A stretch of 36,179 nt of DNA from NCBI GenBank assembly GCA_005879805.1, contig VBKL01000069.1:1-36179 (forward strand). The letters are read 5' to 3'. The notes beneath the pieces are model-generated. The model had not been told where the DNA came from. It saw only the letters and a program-made list of their open reading frames with translations, and ran no database searches. The DNA comes from Deltaproteobacteria bacterium (lineage in GTDB: Bacteria > Myxococcota > Myxococcia > Myxococcales > 40CM-4-68-19). The position numbers and the translations under genes were made by a program. This document shows positions 17,546-26,229 of this stretch, piece by piece; the stretch's first letter is position 1, and each line of letters opens with the position of its first letter.

Positions 17546-18798
17546 TCCAATTTGAAGCGCGAGACCACCGTCTGTAGCTCGACGCTGATGTTGGTGAGCT
17601 CCTGGGAGGCCTGCGCCATCGAGGCGGTGGTGGCGGCCTGCTCGCGCACCGCGCGCAAGATCTCCTCGGTGGAGCGGGCGTTCCCGGAAGCGACGCCGCG
17701 GATGTCCGCGAAGCCCTGGACCATCTCGGCGGAGCTCTGCAGCTGTTCCTTGGCGGCCACCGAAATCGCCTGTACACGCTCGTTCCCGGTCTGGGTGGCG
17801 TGCACGATCTCGTCGAGCGAAAGGATGATGCGCGCCAGGTCCTCGCGGCCCTGGCCCAGCTCGTCGATGCCTTCGCGCATGGCGGCCACGGCGTGCTGGC
17901 TGCGCTGGCTGATCTCGTGGGCGAGGCGGCTGATCTGCTCGGCCGACTTTCCCGCGCTCTCGGCCAGCTTGCGGACTTCGTCCGCGACCACCGCGAAGCC
18001 GCGGCCGTACTCGCCGGCCCGCGCCGCTTCGATGGCCGCGTTCAAGGCGAGCAGGTTGGTCTGCTGGGCGACGCCGGTGATGGCGACGACGATCTTGGTG
18101 ATCTCCTGCGTCTTCTCGCCGAAGGCGAAAACGGTCTCGCTGGCCGCTTCGATCTCGGCGAAGACCTTCTTGATCTTCTCGGCGGCGAGCTGCGCGGCAG
18201 CGCCGCCTGCCTGCGCCGCGGTGCTCGTGGCGGTAGCGGTGTCTGCGGCGGAGGTGGCGGTCTGCGCGCTCGACTGGATGGAGACGGCGATCTTCTGGAT
18301 GAGCTCGTGGGCGCGCTCCACCAGCTGCAGCTGGTGCTCGGCGCCTTCCGAGATGCGCGCCATGCTCCGCTCGATGTTCTCCGCCGACGCGCTCACGTTG
18401 GCCGAGGACTCCTGCATCTCGTCGGCGCTGTCGGCGACGGAGCGGCTGGTGCCCTGGATGTGCCCGACCAGCTCGCGCAGGTTCTCCTGCATGTTGCCGA
18501 TCGCGGTGGTCAGCTCGTCGACCTCGTCGCGGCCGAGGAAGCTCGCGCGCTCGGTGGCGAGAGGCTTCGACAAATCGCCGCGGCTGATCTCGAGCGCGCT
18601 GCGATTCAAGCGCGAGACCCGGTTCGCCACCTGCTTGAGGCCGACCGAGACGGCGAGGGCGACGATGAGACCGAGCACCGCGCCGATCAACGCATGCTGG
18701 CGCGGGGCGGCCCGCCTCCTGGCCCAAACGGCCGGATTCCGGGCCTTCGGGCCGGACGTGATCTTGCGTTGCGCGAGTCGCCATTTTCGGGACCGCAC
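17542..18798 (-). CDS. Methyl-accepting chemotaxis protein without a periplasmic sensor
   Basis: First gene of the che operon. The 418-residue product starts at GTG 18798. Residues 1-35 are basic and unlike a receptor N-terminus. One membrane helix follows ([18 protein letters not shown], about 37-54), then HAMP (to about residue 115) and a long coiled-coil signalling domain with the conserved hairpin tip [20 protein letters not shown] (242-261) and [13 protein letters not shown]. There is only one membrane helix and no ligand-binding domain between two helices, so it either senses something inside the cell or the membrane, or it has lost its sensor end. No cheR or cheB is present in the operon to methylate it. 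Start choice is uncertain. Confidence 0.85.
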   Translation of the reverse strand: MRSRKWRLAQRKITSGPKARNPAVWARRRAAPRQHALIGAVLGLIVALAVSVGLKQVANRVSRLNRSALEISRGDLSKPLATERASFLGRDEVDELTTAIGNMQENLRELVGHIQGTSRSVADSADEMQESSANVSASAENIERSMARISEGAEHQLQLVERAHELIQKIAVSIQSSAQTATSAADTATATSTAAQAGGAAAQLAAEKIKKVFAEIEAASETVFAFGEKTQEITKIVVAITGVAQQTNLLALNAAIEAARAGEYGRGFAVVADEVRKLAESAGKSAEQISRLAHEISQRSQHAVAAMREGIDELGQGREDLARIILSLDEIVHATQTGNERVQAISVAAKEQLQSSAEMVQGFADIRGVASGNARSTEEILRAVREQAATTASMAQASQELTNISVELQTVVSRFKLE

Positions 18799-18835
18799 TG
18801 TATCCCGGCGAGCGCCTTCAGCAAATGTGCGCTAC

Positions 18836-18841
18836 AAGGAG
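18836..18841 (+). promoter_or_regulatory. Ribosome binding site that sets the hrcA start
   Basis: AAGGAG lies 4 bases before ATG 18846. An earlier in-frame ATG at 18825 has no such motif, so 18846 is the preferred hrcA start. Confidence 0.75.
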
Positions 18842-18845
18842 TTGG

Positions 18846-19964
18846 ATGGCTGGTAGTCCTACTCGGCAGGTTTCCGGACCCGAGAGGGATCCTCCTCTCG
18901 GTGAACGGGCCCGCCGCATCCTCGCTTCCATCGTCGACGATCACATCCACGGCGGCGAGCCAGTAGGCAGCCAGGCGATCGCTCGCCTGCCCGGCGTCGG
19001 CTGCTCTTCCGCCACCGTTCGTGCGGTGATGGCTGACCTGGAAGCCATGGGTCTGCTGGAAAAGCCGCACACCAGCGCGGGCCGCGTCCCCACCGCGCGC
19101 GGATACCGGTACTACGTCGACGTGCTCCTGCATTTGCAGTCGCCGCATCCGGACGAGAAGAAGTTCATCGAAGCGCGCGCCAACGAGGCGCGAGGCGAGC
19201 TGGACGGCCTCTTCGCCGAGGCGTCGCGGACGCTCCACCACCTCACCCGCCATGCGGGGGTGGTCGCAACGCCCCGTCCACATGCGGAACGGCTGCGGCG
19301 AATCGAGTTCGTCCAGCTTCGCGAAGGCCGGCTCCTCGCGGTGCTCGTCTCACGCACGGGCCGGGTGCAGAACCGCCTCCTGACCCTCGACCGCTCCTAT
19401 GGCGAGAGCGAACTGGTGCAGGCCGAGAACTACCTGAACCAGCTCCTCAACGACCTCACGCTCGAGGAAGCGCGGGCGAAGATCAGCGCCGAGATGGAGG
19501 CGCAGCAGAAGGCGCTCTCGCAGCTCGAGGAGCGCGCGCTCGCGCTCGGAAGCAAGGCCGTGCAGGTCGAGGCGCGAGACGCGGGCGCCCCCGCGCAGCC
19601 GAGCCCGATCCACGCTTCCATCCTCCATCTCGAGGGACAGGCTTCGCTGCTCGAGGAACCGACGCTCGCCCACGACCTCGGCAAGATCCGCGCGCTCTTC
19701 CGCGCCCTCGACGAGAAGGAGCGGCTTCTCTCGGTTCTCGACAAGGCGCTGGTCGCGGAGGAGCTCACCATCTTCATCGGGGCGGAAAGCGGGATCTACG
19801 ATCCGGAGCTGAGCATCGTCGCCGCCCCCTACCGGAGCGAAGGCCAGATCGTCGGCGCGCTCGGCGTGATCGGACCTACCCGCATGGACTACTCGCGGGT
19901 GATCCCTCTCGTCGAATTCACGGCCCGCGCGGTCGGACTGGCGCTCGATCCGCAGGACGATTGA
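18846..19964 (+). CDS. hrcA: Heat-inducible transcription repressor HrcA
   Basis: Represses heat-shock chaperone genes by binding the CIRCE operator. The 372-residue product has an N-terminal winged-helix domain: ERARRILASIVDDHIHGGEP, then VGSQAIARLPGVGCSSATVR, then AVMADLEAMGLLEKPHTSAG, and RVPTARGYRYYVDVLL. A GAF-like domain follows (IEFVQLREGRLLAVLVSRTG) with the HrcA C-terminal end (VIPLVEFTARAVGLAL). It heads hrcA-grpE-dnaK-dnaJ. The start at 18846 is supported by an AAGGAG box. The space to the divergent receptor gene is only 47 bases and I see no CIRCE-type inverted repeat there or before dnaK. Confidence 0.93.
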   Translation: MAGSPTRQVSGPERDPPLGERARRILASIVDDHIHGGEPVGSQAIARLPGVGCSSATVRAVMADLEAMGLLEKPHTSAGRVPTARGYRYYVDVLLHLQSPHPDEKKFIEARANEARGELDGLFAEASRTLHHLTRHAGVVATPRPHAERLRRIEFVQLREGRLLAVLVSRTGRVQNRLLTLDRSYGESELVQAENYLNQLLNDLTLEEARAKISAEMEAQQKALSQLEERALALGSKAVQVEARDAGAPAQPSPIHASILHLEGQASLLEEPTLAHDLGKIRALFRALDEKERLLSVLDKALVAEELTIFIGAESGIYDPELSIVAAPYRSEGQIVGALGVIGPTRMDYSRVIPLVEFTARAVGLALDPQDD

Positions 19965-20001
19965 ACGGCGCCCCCGCGGCGCTCCAGGAGGTTCGAAAGG
20001 A

Positions 20002-20450
20002 ATGAGCGAGAACTCCGGCGGACCCCTCGGAGACGGAGAGATCTCCTCTCCGGGCGAAGAGTCCGACGAGCTCGAGAGAGCGATGGCGGAAGCGGCGCGG
20101 GGACAAAAGCCCGCCTCGATCACGCCGAGGAGCACGATCTGCGGCAAGTCATCGAAGGCGTGCGCCTGGTGCAGAAGATGCTCGCCGATTCTCTCGGCAA
20201 GCATGGAATCGTCGCCTTTTCAGCGGTCGGCCAGCCGTTCGATCCCAACGTCCACGAAGCCCTGATGCAGGAGGACAGCGATAAACCACCCGGGACGGTA
20301 GTCTCGGAAATGGCACGCGGCTACAAGCTTCATGACCGCTTGGTAAGGCCCGCAGCGGTCGTCGTGGCGCGTCCAAGAGCGGCGACGCGGCCTGCGCAGG
20401 AAGCCGCCGCCAGCCCGACACCGGCCCCCTCCCCGAAGGACGAGCAGTGA
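20002..20450 (+). pseudogene. grpE: GrpE with internal loss and frameshift
   Basis: GrpE is the nucleotide-exchange factor of DnaK. The C-terminal half is clearly GrpE and well kept: LRQVIEGVRLVQKMLADSLG, then SAVGQPFDPNVHEALMQ and GTVVSEMARGYKLHDRLVRP. The N-terminal frame starts at ATG 20002 after AGGAGG and AAAGGA, reads MSENSGG...SDELERAMAEAARG, then loses the frame near 20100-20110. The C-terminal half resumes in the -1 frame (TKARLDHAEEHDLRQ). The usual long coiled coil between these parts (about 60-70 residues with the ENFRKR-type motif) is missing. The total length of about 149 codons compares with about 190 in the family. A programmed shift at CAAAAG alone would not restore the missing block. 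Confidence 0.8.
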
Positions 20451-20476
20451 GACACCCGCCTACCATCCTTCTCTCG

Positions 20477-20506
20477 TTGACTGCGCACGTCCGCATCTGG
20501 TGAGCT
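20477..20506 (+). promoter_or_regulatory. Weak candidate promoter before dnaK
   Basis: TTGACT (20477-20482) is followed after 18 bases by TGAGCT (20501-20506), a poor -10 match. The 102-base gap between grpE and dnaK could hold a secondary promoter. A very similar TTGACTG occurs right after dnaK at 22437. Support is limited to the -35-like box. Confidence 0.2.
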
Positions 20507-20552
20507 AACTTCCGAGATTCCCCGGCGTACGGAAGGAACCACGAGCCCCACC

Positions 20553-22436
20553 ATGGCCAAGGTCATCGGCATCGATCTCGGCACCACCAACTCCTGCGTC
20601 GCAGTCATGGAAGGCGGCGAGCCGGTGGTCATCCCGAACTCGGAGGGCAGCCGGACCACGCCCTCCATGGTCGGGTTCACCGAGAGCGGCGAGCGGCTCG
20701 TCGGTCAGATCGCCAAGCGGCAGGCGATCACCAATCCGGAAGCCACCGTCTTCGCGGTGAAGCGGCTCATCGGCCGCAAGTTCGACTCGGACGAGGTGCG
20801 CAAGAGCGTCTCGGTCTCCGCGTATCACATCGTCGCCTCGGAGAACGGCGACGCCTGGGTCGAGCTTCGCGGCAAGCGCTACAGCCCCGCAGAGATCTCC
20901 GCGATGATCCTCGCGAAGATGAAGCAGACCGCCGAGGACTACCTCGGCGAGCAGGTGACCGAGGCGGTCATCACCGTCCCGGCGTACTTCAACGACGGTC
21001 AGCGCCAGGCGACGAAAGACGCGGGCCGCATCGCCGGCCTCAACGTACTGCGCATCATCAACGAGCCGACCGCCGCCGCCCTCGCCTACGGTCTCGACAA
21101 GGCCGGCGGCAGTTCCACCACGGCGGGTCCCGCGATGCGCACCGGCGGCGCCGAGAAGGTCGCCGTCTATGACCTCGGTGGCGGCACCTTCGACATCTCC
21201 GTCCTGGAGCTCACTTCCGGCGTCTTCGAGGTCAAGGCGACCAACGGAGACACCTTCCTCGGCGGCGAGGACTTCGACCAGCGCATCGTCGATTTCCTGG
21301 CGGAGAACTTCCGCAAGACGACCAACATCGACCTGCGCAAGGATCGCATGGCGCTGCAGCGGCTCAAGGAAGCCGCCGAGCGCGCCAAGCACGAGCTCAG
21401 CTCCGCGCCCGAGACCGACATCAACCTGCCCTTCATCGCGGCGGACGCCGCGGGTCCGAAGCACCTCACCGAGACCATGACTCGCGAAGGTCTCGAGCAG
21501 CTCGTCCAGGACCTGGTGCAGAAGACCATCGAGCCTTGCAAGCTCGCCTTGAAGGACGGCGGCGTCACCGCCCGCGACATCGACCGCGTCATTCTCGTCG
21601 GCGGCATGACCCGGATGCCCAAGGTGCAGCAGGTCGTGCAGCAGTTCTTCGGCAAGGAGCCGCACAAGGGCGTGAACCCGGACGAGGTGGTCGCCGTCGG
21701 CGCGGCCATCCAGGGCGGCGTCTTGAAGGGCGAGGTGAAGGACGTCCTGCTCCTCGACGTCACCCCGCTCTCGCTCGGCGTCGAGACCGCCGGCGGCGTC
21801 TTCACCAAGATCATCGACAAGAACACCACCATTCCCGCGCGCAAGTCGCAGGTCTTCTCGACTGCGGTGGACAACCAGCCCATCGTCAACGTCCACGTCC
21901 TGCAGGGCGAGCGCGAGATGGCCTCCGACAACAAGACGCTGGCCCGCTTCGAGCTCGTCGGCATCCCGCCCGCACCGCGCGGCGTCCCGCAGATCGAGGT
22001 CGCCTTCGACATCGACGCGAACGGCATCGTCCACGTCTCCGCGAAGGACCTCGGCACCGGCAAGCAGCAGTCGATCCGCATCGTCGCCAGCTCCGGCCTC
22101 ACCGAGCAGGAGATCCAGCGGATGATCGCGGAGGCCGAGTCGAACAAGTCGGCCGACAAGAAGAAGAAGGAGCTCGCCGACGTGAAGAACAACGCGGACG
22201 GGCTCATCTACACGACGGAAAAGGCGCTCGAGGAGTACGCGACGCTGTTGCCGGCCAAGGACATGGCGGAGATCCGCGCCGACCTCGAGGCGCTCAAGGG
22301 CATCGTCGCCGGCGAGGAACTGCCCAAGATCAAGGCTGCCGTCCAGCGACTCGAAGGTTCCGCCTACCGCATCGCCGACGCGCTGTACTCGCAGGATTCG
22401 GCGGACAAAAAGTCGTCGGCAGGCGCCAAGCCCTAG
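20553..22436 (+). CDS. dnaK: Chaperone protein DnaK (Hsp70)
   Basis: ATP-driven Hsp70 chaperone of 627 residues, complete. The ATPase domain shows [18 protein letters not shown] at the start, [20 protein letters not shown], and [18 protein letters not shown] short non-conserved insert ([16 protein letters not shown], about residues 189-204) precedes the phosphate-2 motif [16 protein letters not shown], and [16 protein letters not shown] follows. The substrate domain has [20 protein letters not shown] and the lid follows. GGAAGGAA at 20531-20538 may serve as ribosome binding site, with rather long spacing to ATG 20553. It lies between the damaged grpE and dnaJ, which raises the question of how nucleotide exchange is achieved if no other GrpE exists. 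Confidence 0.97.
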   Translation: MAKVIGIDLGTTNSCVAVMEGGEPVVIPNSEGSRTTPSMVGFTESGERLVGQIAKRQAITNPEATVFAVKRLIGRKFDSDEVRKSVSVSAYHIVASENGDAWVELRGKRYSPAEISAMILAKMKQTAEDYLGEQVTEAVITVPAYFNDGQRQATKDAGRIAGLNVLRIINEPTAAALAYGLDKAGGSSTTAGPAMRTGGAEKVAVYDLGGGTFDISVLELTSGVFEVKATNGDTFLGGEDFDQRIVDFLAENFRKTTNIDLRKDRMALQRLKEAAERAKHELSSAPETDINLPFIAADAAGPKHLTETMTREGLEQLVQDLVQKTIEPCKLALKDGGVTARDIDRVILVGGMTRMPKVQQVVQQFFGKEPHKGVNPDEVVAVGAAIQGGVLKGEVKDVLLLDVTPLSLGVETAGGVFTKIIDKNTTIPARKSQVFSTAVDNQPIVNVHVLQGEREMASDNKTLARFELVGIPPAPRGVPQIEVAFDIDANGIVHVSAKDLGTGKQQSIRIVASSGLTEQEIQRMIAEAESNKSADKKKKELADVKNNADGLIYTTEKALEEYATLLPAKDMAEIRADLEALKGIVAGEELPKIKAAVQRLEGSAYRIADALYSQDSADKKSSAGAKP

Positions 22437-22516
22437 TTGACTGTTAGGCTGCGTGTCTTACGTTGCCTCGAAGCCGCCCTGCAGGCGGTCGCTCGTCCTC
22501 TCGCCGGAGCCGTCAG

Positions 22517-23671
22517 GTGCACCAGAAGCGCGATTACTACGAGGTCCTGGGCGTAGCCCGCACGTGCACCGCGGTGGAGTTGAAGAGCTCGTTCCGCAAG
22601 CTCGCCCTCCAGTTCCACCCGGACAAGAACCCCGGCGACAAGAAGGCCGAGGAGTCGTTCAAGGAACTTTCCGAGGCGTACGAAGTCCTCTCCGACCCGG
22701 AGAAGCGCGCCCGCTACGACCGCTTCGGTCACCAGGCGCCGGGCGGCTTCGGGCCGTCGCCGTTCGAGACGGGATTCGGCGGCGCCAACATCAACGACAT
22801 CTTCGAAGGCATCTTCGGAGACATCTTCGGCGGTGGCGGGCGGCGAAGTCGCTCGGGTCGGCAGCGCGGCCGCGACCTCCGCTACAACCTGGAGACCACC
22901 TTCCAGGAAGCCGCTTTCGGGACCGAGGCCAAGGTCAAGATCCCCCGTCACCGCAACTGCGAGACGTGCCACGGCTCCGGTGCCAAGCCCGGAACCGGCC
23001 CGAAGACCTGCCCGACCTGCAACGGCACGGGCGAATTGCGGCTCACCCAGGGCTTCTTCCAGATTGCCCGCCCCTGCAACCAGTGCGGCGGCACGGGGAA
23101 GGTGATCACCGACCCTTGCGCCACCTGCCGCGGCGCCGGGAAGGTCGAGGAAGAAAGCGTCCTCACGGTGAAGGTACCCCCCGGCGTCGACACCGGGACG
23201 CGGCTCAAGCTGACTGGGGAAGGCGAGCCCGGAGAGCACGGCGGCCCGCCCGGCGATCTCTACGTCGTCGTCCACGTCCAGGAACACCCGATCTTCATCC
23301 GGGAAGATACGGAAGTAATCTGCGAAGTCCCCATCGGGTTCACCCAGGCGGCGCTCGGCGCGACCATCGAGGTTCCCACGCTCGACGGCAAGGTGAAGAT
23401 GAAGATCCCGTCGGGGACGCAGAGCGGAAAAGTCTTCCGGCTGCGCGGCAAGGGGATCCCCCATCTCAACGGCTACCAGCGCGGCGACCAGCACGTGCGG
23501 GTCACCGTCGAGGTCCCGCAGAAGCTGACGCGCAAGCAGCGCGAGCTGCTCGAGCAGTTCGCCGCCCTTTCCGGCGAGGAGACGCATCCGCAGGCCAAAT
23601 CCTTCTTGGAGAAGGTACGCGAGCTGTTCGGCTCGGAGGAGCCCACGGCGCACGAGGAAGACGTCGCCTGA
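22517..23671 (+). CDS. dnaJ: Chaperone protein DnaJ (Hsp40)
   Basis: Co-chaperone that delivers substrates to DnaK and stimulates its ATPase. Start GTG 22517 gives [12 protein letters not shown] directly; an in-frame TTG at 22463 adds 18 Arg/Ser-rich residues that are not family-like. The 384-residue product has a J domain with HPD (34-36), a Gly/Phe-rich region ([20 protein letters not shown]), four zinc-finger repeats ([32 protein letters not shown]) and the C-terminal substrate domains ([37 protein letters not shown]). The 80-base gap after dnaK contains a small hairpin CCGCC-CTGCA-GGCGG (22474-22488) without a T-tract, which may attenuate or stabilise the transcript. Confidence 0.95.
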   Translation: MHQKRDYYEVLGVARTCTAVELKSSFRKLALQFHPDKNPGDKKAEESFKELSEAYEVLSDPEKRARYDRFGHQAPGGFGPSPFETGFGGANINDIFEGIFGDIFGGGGRRSRSGRQRGRDLRYNLETTFQEAAFGTEAKVKIPRHRNCETCHGSGAKPGTGPKTCPTCNGTGELRLTQGFFQIARPCNQCGGTGKVITDPCATCRGAGKVEEESVLTVKVPPGVDTGTRLKLTGEGEPGEHGGPPGDLYVVVHVQEHPIFIREDTEVICEVPIGFTQAALGATIEVPTLDGKVKMKIPSGTQSGKVFRLRGKGIPHLNGYQRGDQHVRVTVEVPQKLTRKQRELLEQFAALSGEETHPQAKSFLEKVRELFGSEEPTAHEEDVA

Positions 23672-23703
23672 CGCGACGCTTGTTTCGCGACGTTTCTTCT
23701 TGA
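23672..23703 (+). terminator. Weak terminator-like hairpin after dnaJ
   Basis: CGCGA (23672-23676) and TCGCG (23685-23689) can pair with an 8-base loop, followed by a T-rich run (TTTCTTCTT). It starts at the dnaJ stop codon. The stem is only 5 bp, so confidence is limited. Confidence 0.35.
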
Positions 23704-23745
23704 ATAACCTCGCCGATGGCGCGTTCTCCGCTTCGGAGGTTCGCC

Positions 23746-24378
23746 ATGCTTCACCCTATGCTCCGGCCTTCGGCCTTCGCCCGTCGCAGGCAAAGCCCGC
23801 TCCGCTTCCGTATGCTCCGGCCTGCGGCCTCCGCCCGTCGCAGGCAAAGCCCGCTCCTCCGTCTCGCGTTATCGGTCCTGGCCCTCGCGGCTGCCTGTGC
23901 CACCACCTCGAATCGTGCCCAATACGGGAGCGTACGGCTCAGGCCTTATGGCAATCCCGGCGCGACACCCGCCGTGTTCTCCGTACAGGACGGCCGCATC
24001 GTGAATCCCGATCTGGACGTGGTCCAGGATGCCGATGGCTGCCTGCGCGGCAGGGCGCGGAACATCCCCATCGATCTGTGCCCGGCCAAAGGCACGCCAC
24101 CGCCGGAGGAACCCGGCGACAAGGTGGAGCAGTGGGCCGGCGCGACCGGGAACTTCACCCTCGAGCTGATGGACCACGAGACGCGTCTGCGCATGGATGG
24201 CTACCTGCACGGAGGGGGGGGTCGTCAGATCCCCATGAACGCCACCGTTCCGCTCGGCAAGGGGCCGCAGTGGGACGCGCTTCGCAAGCGCCCCGCTTTT
24301 CTCGCGTTGGCGGCGGCGATATCGGGCATCCGCGGCGAGCCGAACGACGCGGCCATCCAGGATGCGATGGACGAGTAG
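23746..24378 (+). CDS. Lipoprotein whose signal-peptide n-region is built from a tandem repeat
   Basis: Unrecognised 210-residue lipoprotein. GGAGG at 23735-23739, 6 bases before ATG 23746, sets the start; an earlier in-frame ATG at 23716 has no such box. The first 38 residues are basic and contain an 18-residue tandem repeat, MLRPSAFARRRQSPLRFR then MLRPAASARRRQSPL, encoded by two copies of the palindromic element. A normal hydrophobic core and lipobox follow (LALSVLALAAAC, Cys51). The mature part has CLRGRARNIPIDLC, a possible disulfide-linked loop, and FTLELMDHETRLRMDGYLHG, suggesting beta strands. The n-region is far longer than usual, which may affect export. The stop is one base from the stop of the convergent gene. 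Function unknown. Confidence 0.65.
   Translation: MLHPMLRPSAFARRRQSPLRFRMLRPAASARRRQSPLLRLALSVLALAAACATTSNRAQYGSVRLRPYGNPGATPAVFSVQDGRIVNPDLDVVQDADGCLRGRARNIPIDLCPAKGTPPPEEPGDKVEQWAGATGNFTLELMDHETRLRMDGYLHGGGGRQIPMNATVPLGKGPQWDALRKRPAFLALAAAISGIRGEPNDAAIQDAMDE
23755..23861 (+). repeat. Tandem pair of the palindromic element
   Basis: Two adjacent copies at about 54-bp period. The second (23809-23861) differs from the copy at 10405-10457 at two positions only; the first (from about 23755) differs at a few more and carries a slightly longer end before the next copy. Each has a GGCC-TTC/TGC-GGCC hairpin and a GCAGGC-AAA-GCCCGC imperfect hairpin. The period of 54 is a multiple of three, so the lipoprotein frame is preserved through both copies. 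Confidence 0.88.
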
Positions 24379-24379
24379 G

Positions 24380-24892
24380 TCAAGCGGCGGGCGAGAGGAG
24401 CAGCTTGCGCAGCTCCTGGGGCCCGAGATCGTCCGGCCAGCCGGGGAAGCGCGACGAGTGCAGCGCCGGCTCCGACAGCGCGAACAGGAAGGTCGCGACC
24501 TTGCTCCTGCCGAGCGGCAAGAGGCTCCCCTTCTTCGCCTCCCGGAGCACGAACTCCCGCTCCTCGGGCGGAACGGGACGCTCGTAGAGGACGAGCTGCA
24601 GGGCCTGGGCCGGGGCATTCACGCGCTCGCGCAAGCCCGCGAGCCGCTCCGCCAGCAGATCCTTGCGGTGCACCAGCTCGCTGCCCGCGATTCGCTCGCC
24701 TGACGCCACCACGATGAGGGCAATGCTGGCTCCCACATCGCCCGCCCAAATCTGGTCATAGTAGGGCAGGCCCGCGAGCGCGAGCCCCACCGCATGCGCG
24801 ACCGGATCCGACGTATCCGGATGGACGCGGGAGAGACCTTTGGCGGTGAGAAGCTCGCCGAGGCGAGCGAGAAGCTCCCGCTTGTCGACCAT
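24380..24892 (-). CDS. Protein of unknown function
   Basis: A 170-residue cytoplasmic protein starting at ATG 24892 (MVDKRELLARLGELLTAKGL). It has helical N- and C-terminal parts and a middle segment AVGLALAGLPYYDQIWAGDV followed by the strand GASIALIVVASGERI. It also contains YERPVPPEEREFVLREAKKG, a pattern I do not match to a named family. There is no signal peptide or membrane helix. It begins 19 bases after the rimO stop and is the last gene of the rnj-yajQ-rimO run, so co-transcription is likely. Function cannot be assigned. Confidence 0.6.
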   Translation of the reverse strand: MVDKRELLARLGELLTAKGLSRVHPDTSDPVAHAVGLALAGLPYYDQIWAGDVGASIALIVVASGERIAGSELVHRKDLLAERLAGLRERVNAPAQALQLVLYERPVPPEEREFVLREAKKGSLLPLGRSKVATFLFALSEPALHSSRFPGWPDDLGPQELRKLLLSPAA

Positions 24893-24911
24893 GCCGGTGC
24901 CGGGTTGTATG

Positions 24912-26228
24912 TCAGTGCGAGAGGATGGGAAAGCGCGGACGGGGGCGCATCGGCGCGGCCGCGTACGGGTAGGACGCGAGCTCCGGTGGCCTGTCCGATC
25001 CGACGATCCCGCCGACGAGGTCGTAGTCGCCCGCCTGCTCGATCTCGACCTTCACCATCTCGCCGGGCCGCGCCGTTCCGCGGTTGACGTAGACCTTGCC
25101 GTCGATCTCCGGCGCCTGTCCCATCCAGCGCCCTTCCAGAAGCAACGAGGTCTCTTCGGACACTCCTTCGACGAGGACGTCGAGCGTCTTCCCGACCAGG
25201 GCAGTTTGGTAGGCCTTGCTGATCTTTCGCTGGATCCCGAGGACCTTCTTCTGGCGCCGCGCCTTCACCCGCGCGGGAAGCTGCCCGTCGAGATCGTAGG
25301 AGGGCGTTCCTTCCTCGCGCGAGAACTGGAAGACGCCGACGCGCTCGAATCGCATCTCTTCCACGAATTCGCACAGCTCTTCGAACTGCGCGTCGGTCTC
25401 GCCGGGAAAACCGACGATGAAGCTGGTGCGGAAGACGAGATCGGGGACCCGCTCGCGAAGCTTCTGGACGAGCTTGCGCAAGAAGGCGGCGTCGCGACCG
25501 CGCTTCATGCGGCGCAGCACCGGATCGCTGATGTGCTGGAGCGGCATGTCGAGATAGCGGGCCAGGTTGGGCTGCGTCGCGAGCGCGTCGACGAGCTCGT
25601 CGGGAAAATCTCGCGGATAGGCGTAGTGGAGGCGCAGCCAGCGGACGGGAACTTCGCCGAGCGCGCGCAAGAGCTCGTGCAGGCGCGGGCGCCCGGGCAG
25701 ATCGTGACCGTACGCGGTGAGATCCTGCGCCACCAGGTTCAGCTCGACCGATCCCTCGGCGGCGAGGCGATGGGCCTCGGCGACGATGTCGTCGATCGGG
25801 CGGCTCCGCTGCGCGCCGCGCAAGGTGGGGATGATGCAGAAGGTGCAGGCGTTGTCGCAGCCTTCGCTTATTTTCACGTAGGCCGAGCCGGGCGGCATCG
25901 AATTGCGCCGCGGCGTGCGCGCGTCGGCGATGTAGTCGGGATCCGGAATGACCGCGCGATCGCGCTCGCCCCGCAGGATCTCCGCGATGCGCGGGTACGC
26001 CGACGTCCCGACGAAATAATCGACCTCGGGCATCTCCTGCTGCAGGACGTCCGCGTAGCGCTGGGTGAGGCAGCCGGCGACGACCAGCGCCTTGCAGCGT
26101 GCGGTCTCTTTCAGGCGCGCGTGCTCGAGGATGGCGTCGATCGACTCTTGCTTCGCCTCGCCGATGAAGGCGCAGGAATTGATGAGGACCACTTCCGCGT
26201 CCTCGGCCTTGTCGACGAGCTCGTACCC
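24912..26228 (-). pseudogene. rimO: Ribosomal protein S12 methylthiotransferase RimO, N-terminus missing
   Basis: RimO adds a methylthio group to a conserved Asp of ribosomal protein S12. The frame from 26228 reads GYELVDKAEDAEVVLINSCA, then GEAKQESIDAIL and VVAGCLTQRYADVL, the radical-SAM motif CDNACTFC, PLQHISDPVLRRMKRG, and a C-terminal TRAM domain. A normal RimO has about 25-30 more residues in front, including the first cluster cysteine in the SLGCPKN-type motif. Here an in-frame TAG (26231-26229) precedes GYELV and the upstream DNA is yajQ. Only a GTG at 26192 could start the product, and one of the three cysteines of the auxiliary cluster would be missing. The rest of the gene is intact. 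Most likely inactive if the sequence is correct. Confidence 0.88.
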
Positions 26229-26229
26229 C

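Noticed and set aside
18799-18845. CIRCE operator before hrcA
   Set aside because: No TTAGCACTC-type arm or inverted repeat is present in the 47-base spacer, nor in the gap before dnaK.
20100-20110. Programmed -1 frameshift at CAAAAG in grpE
   Set aside because: The site is not a standard slippery heptamer, and shifting frame would still leave GrpE without its coiled coil.
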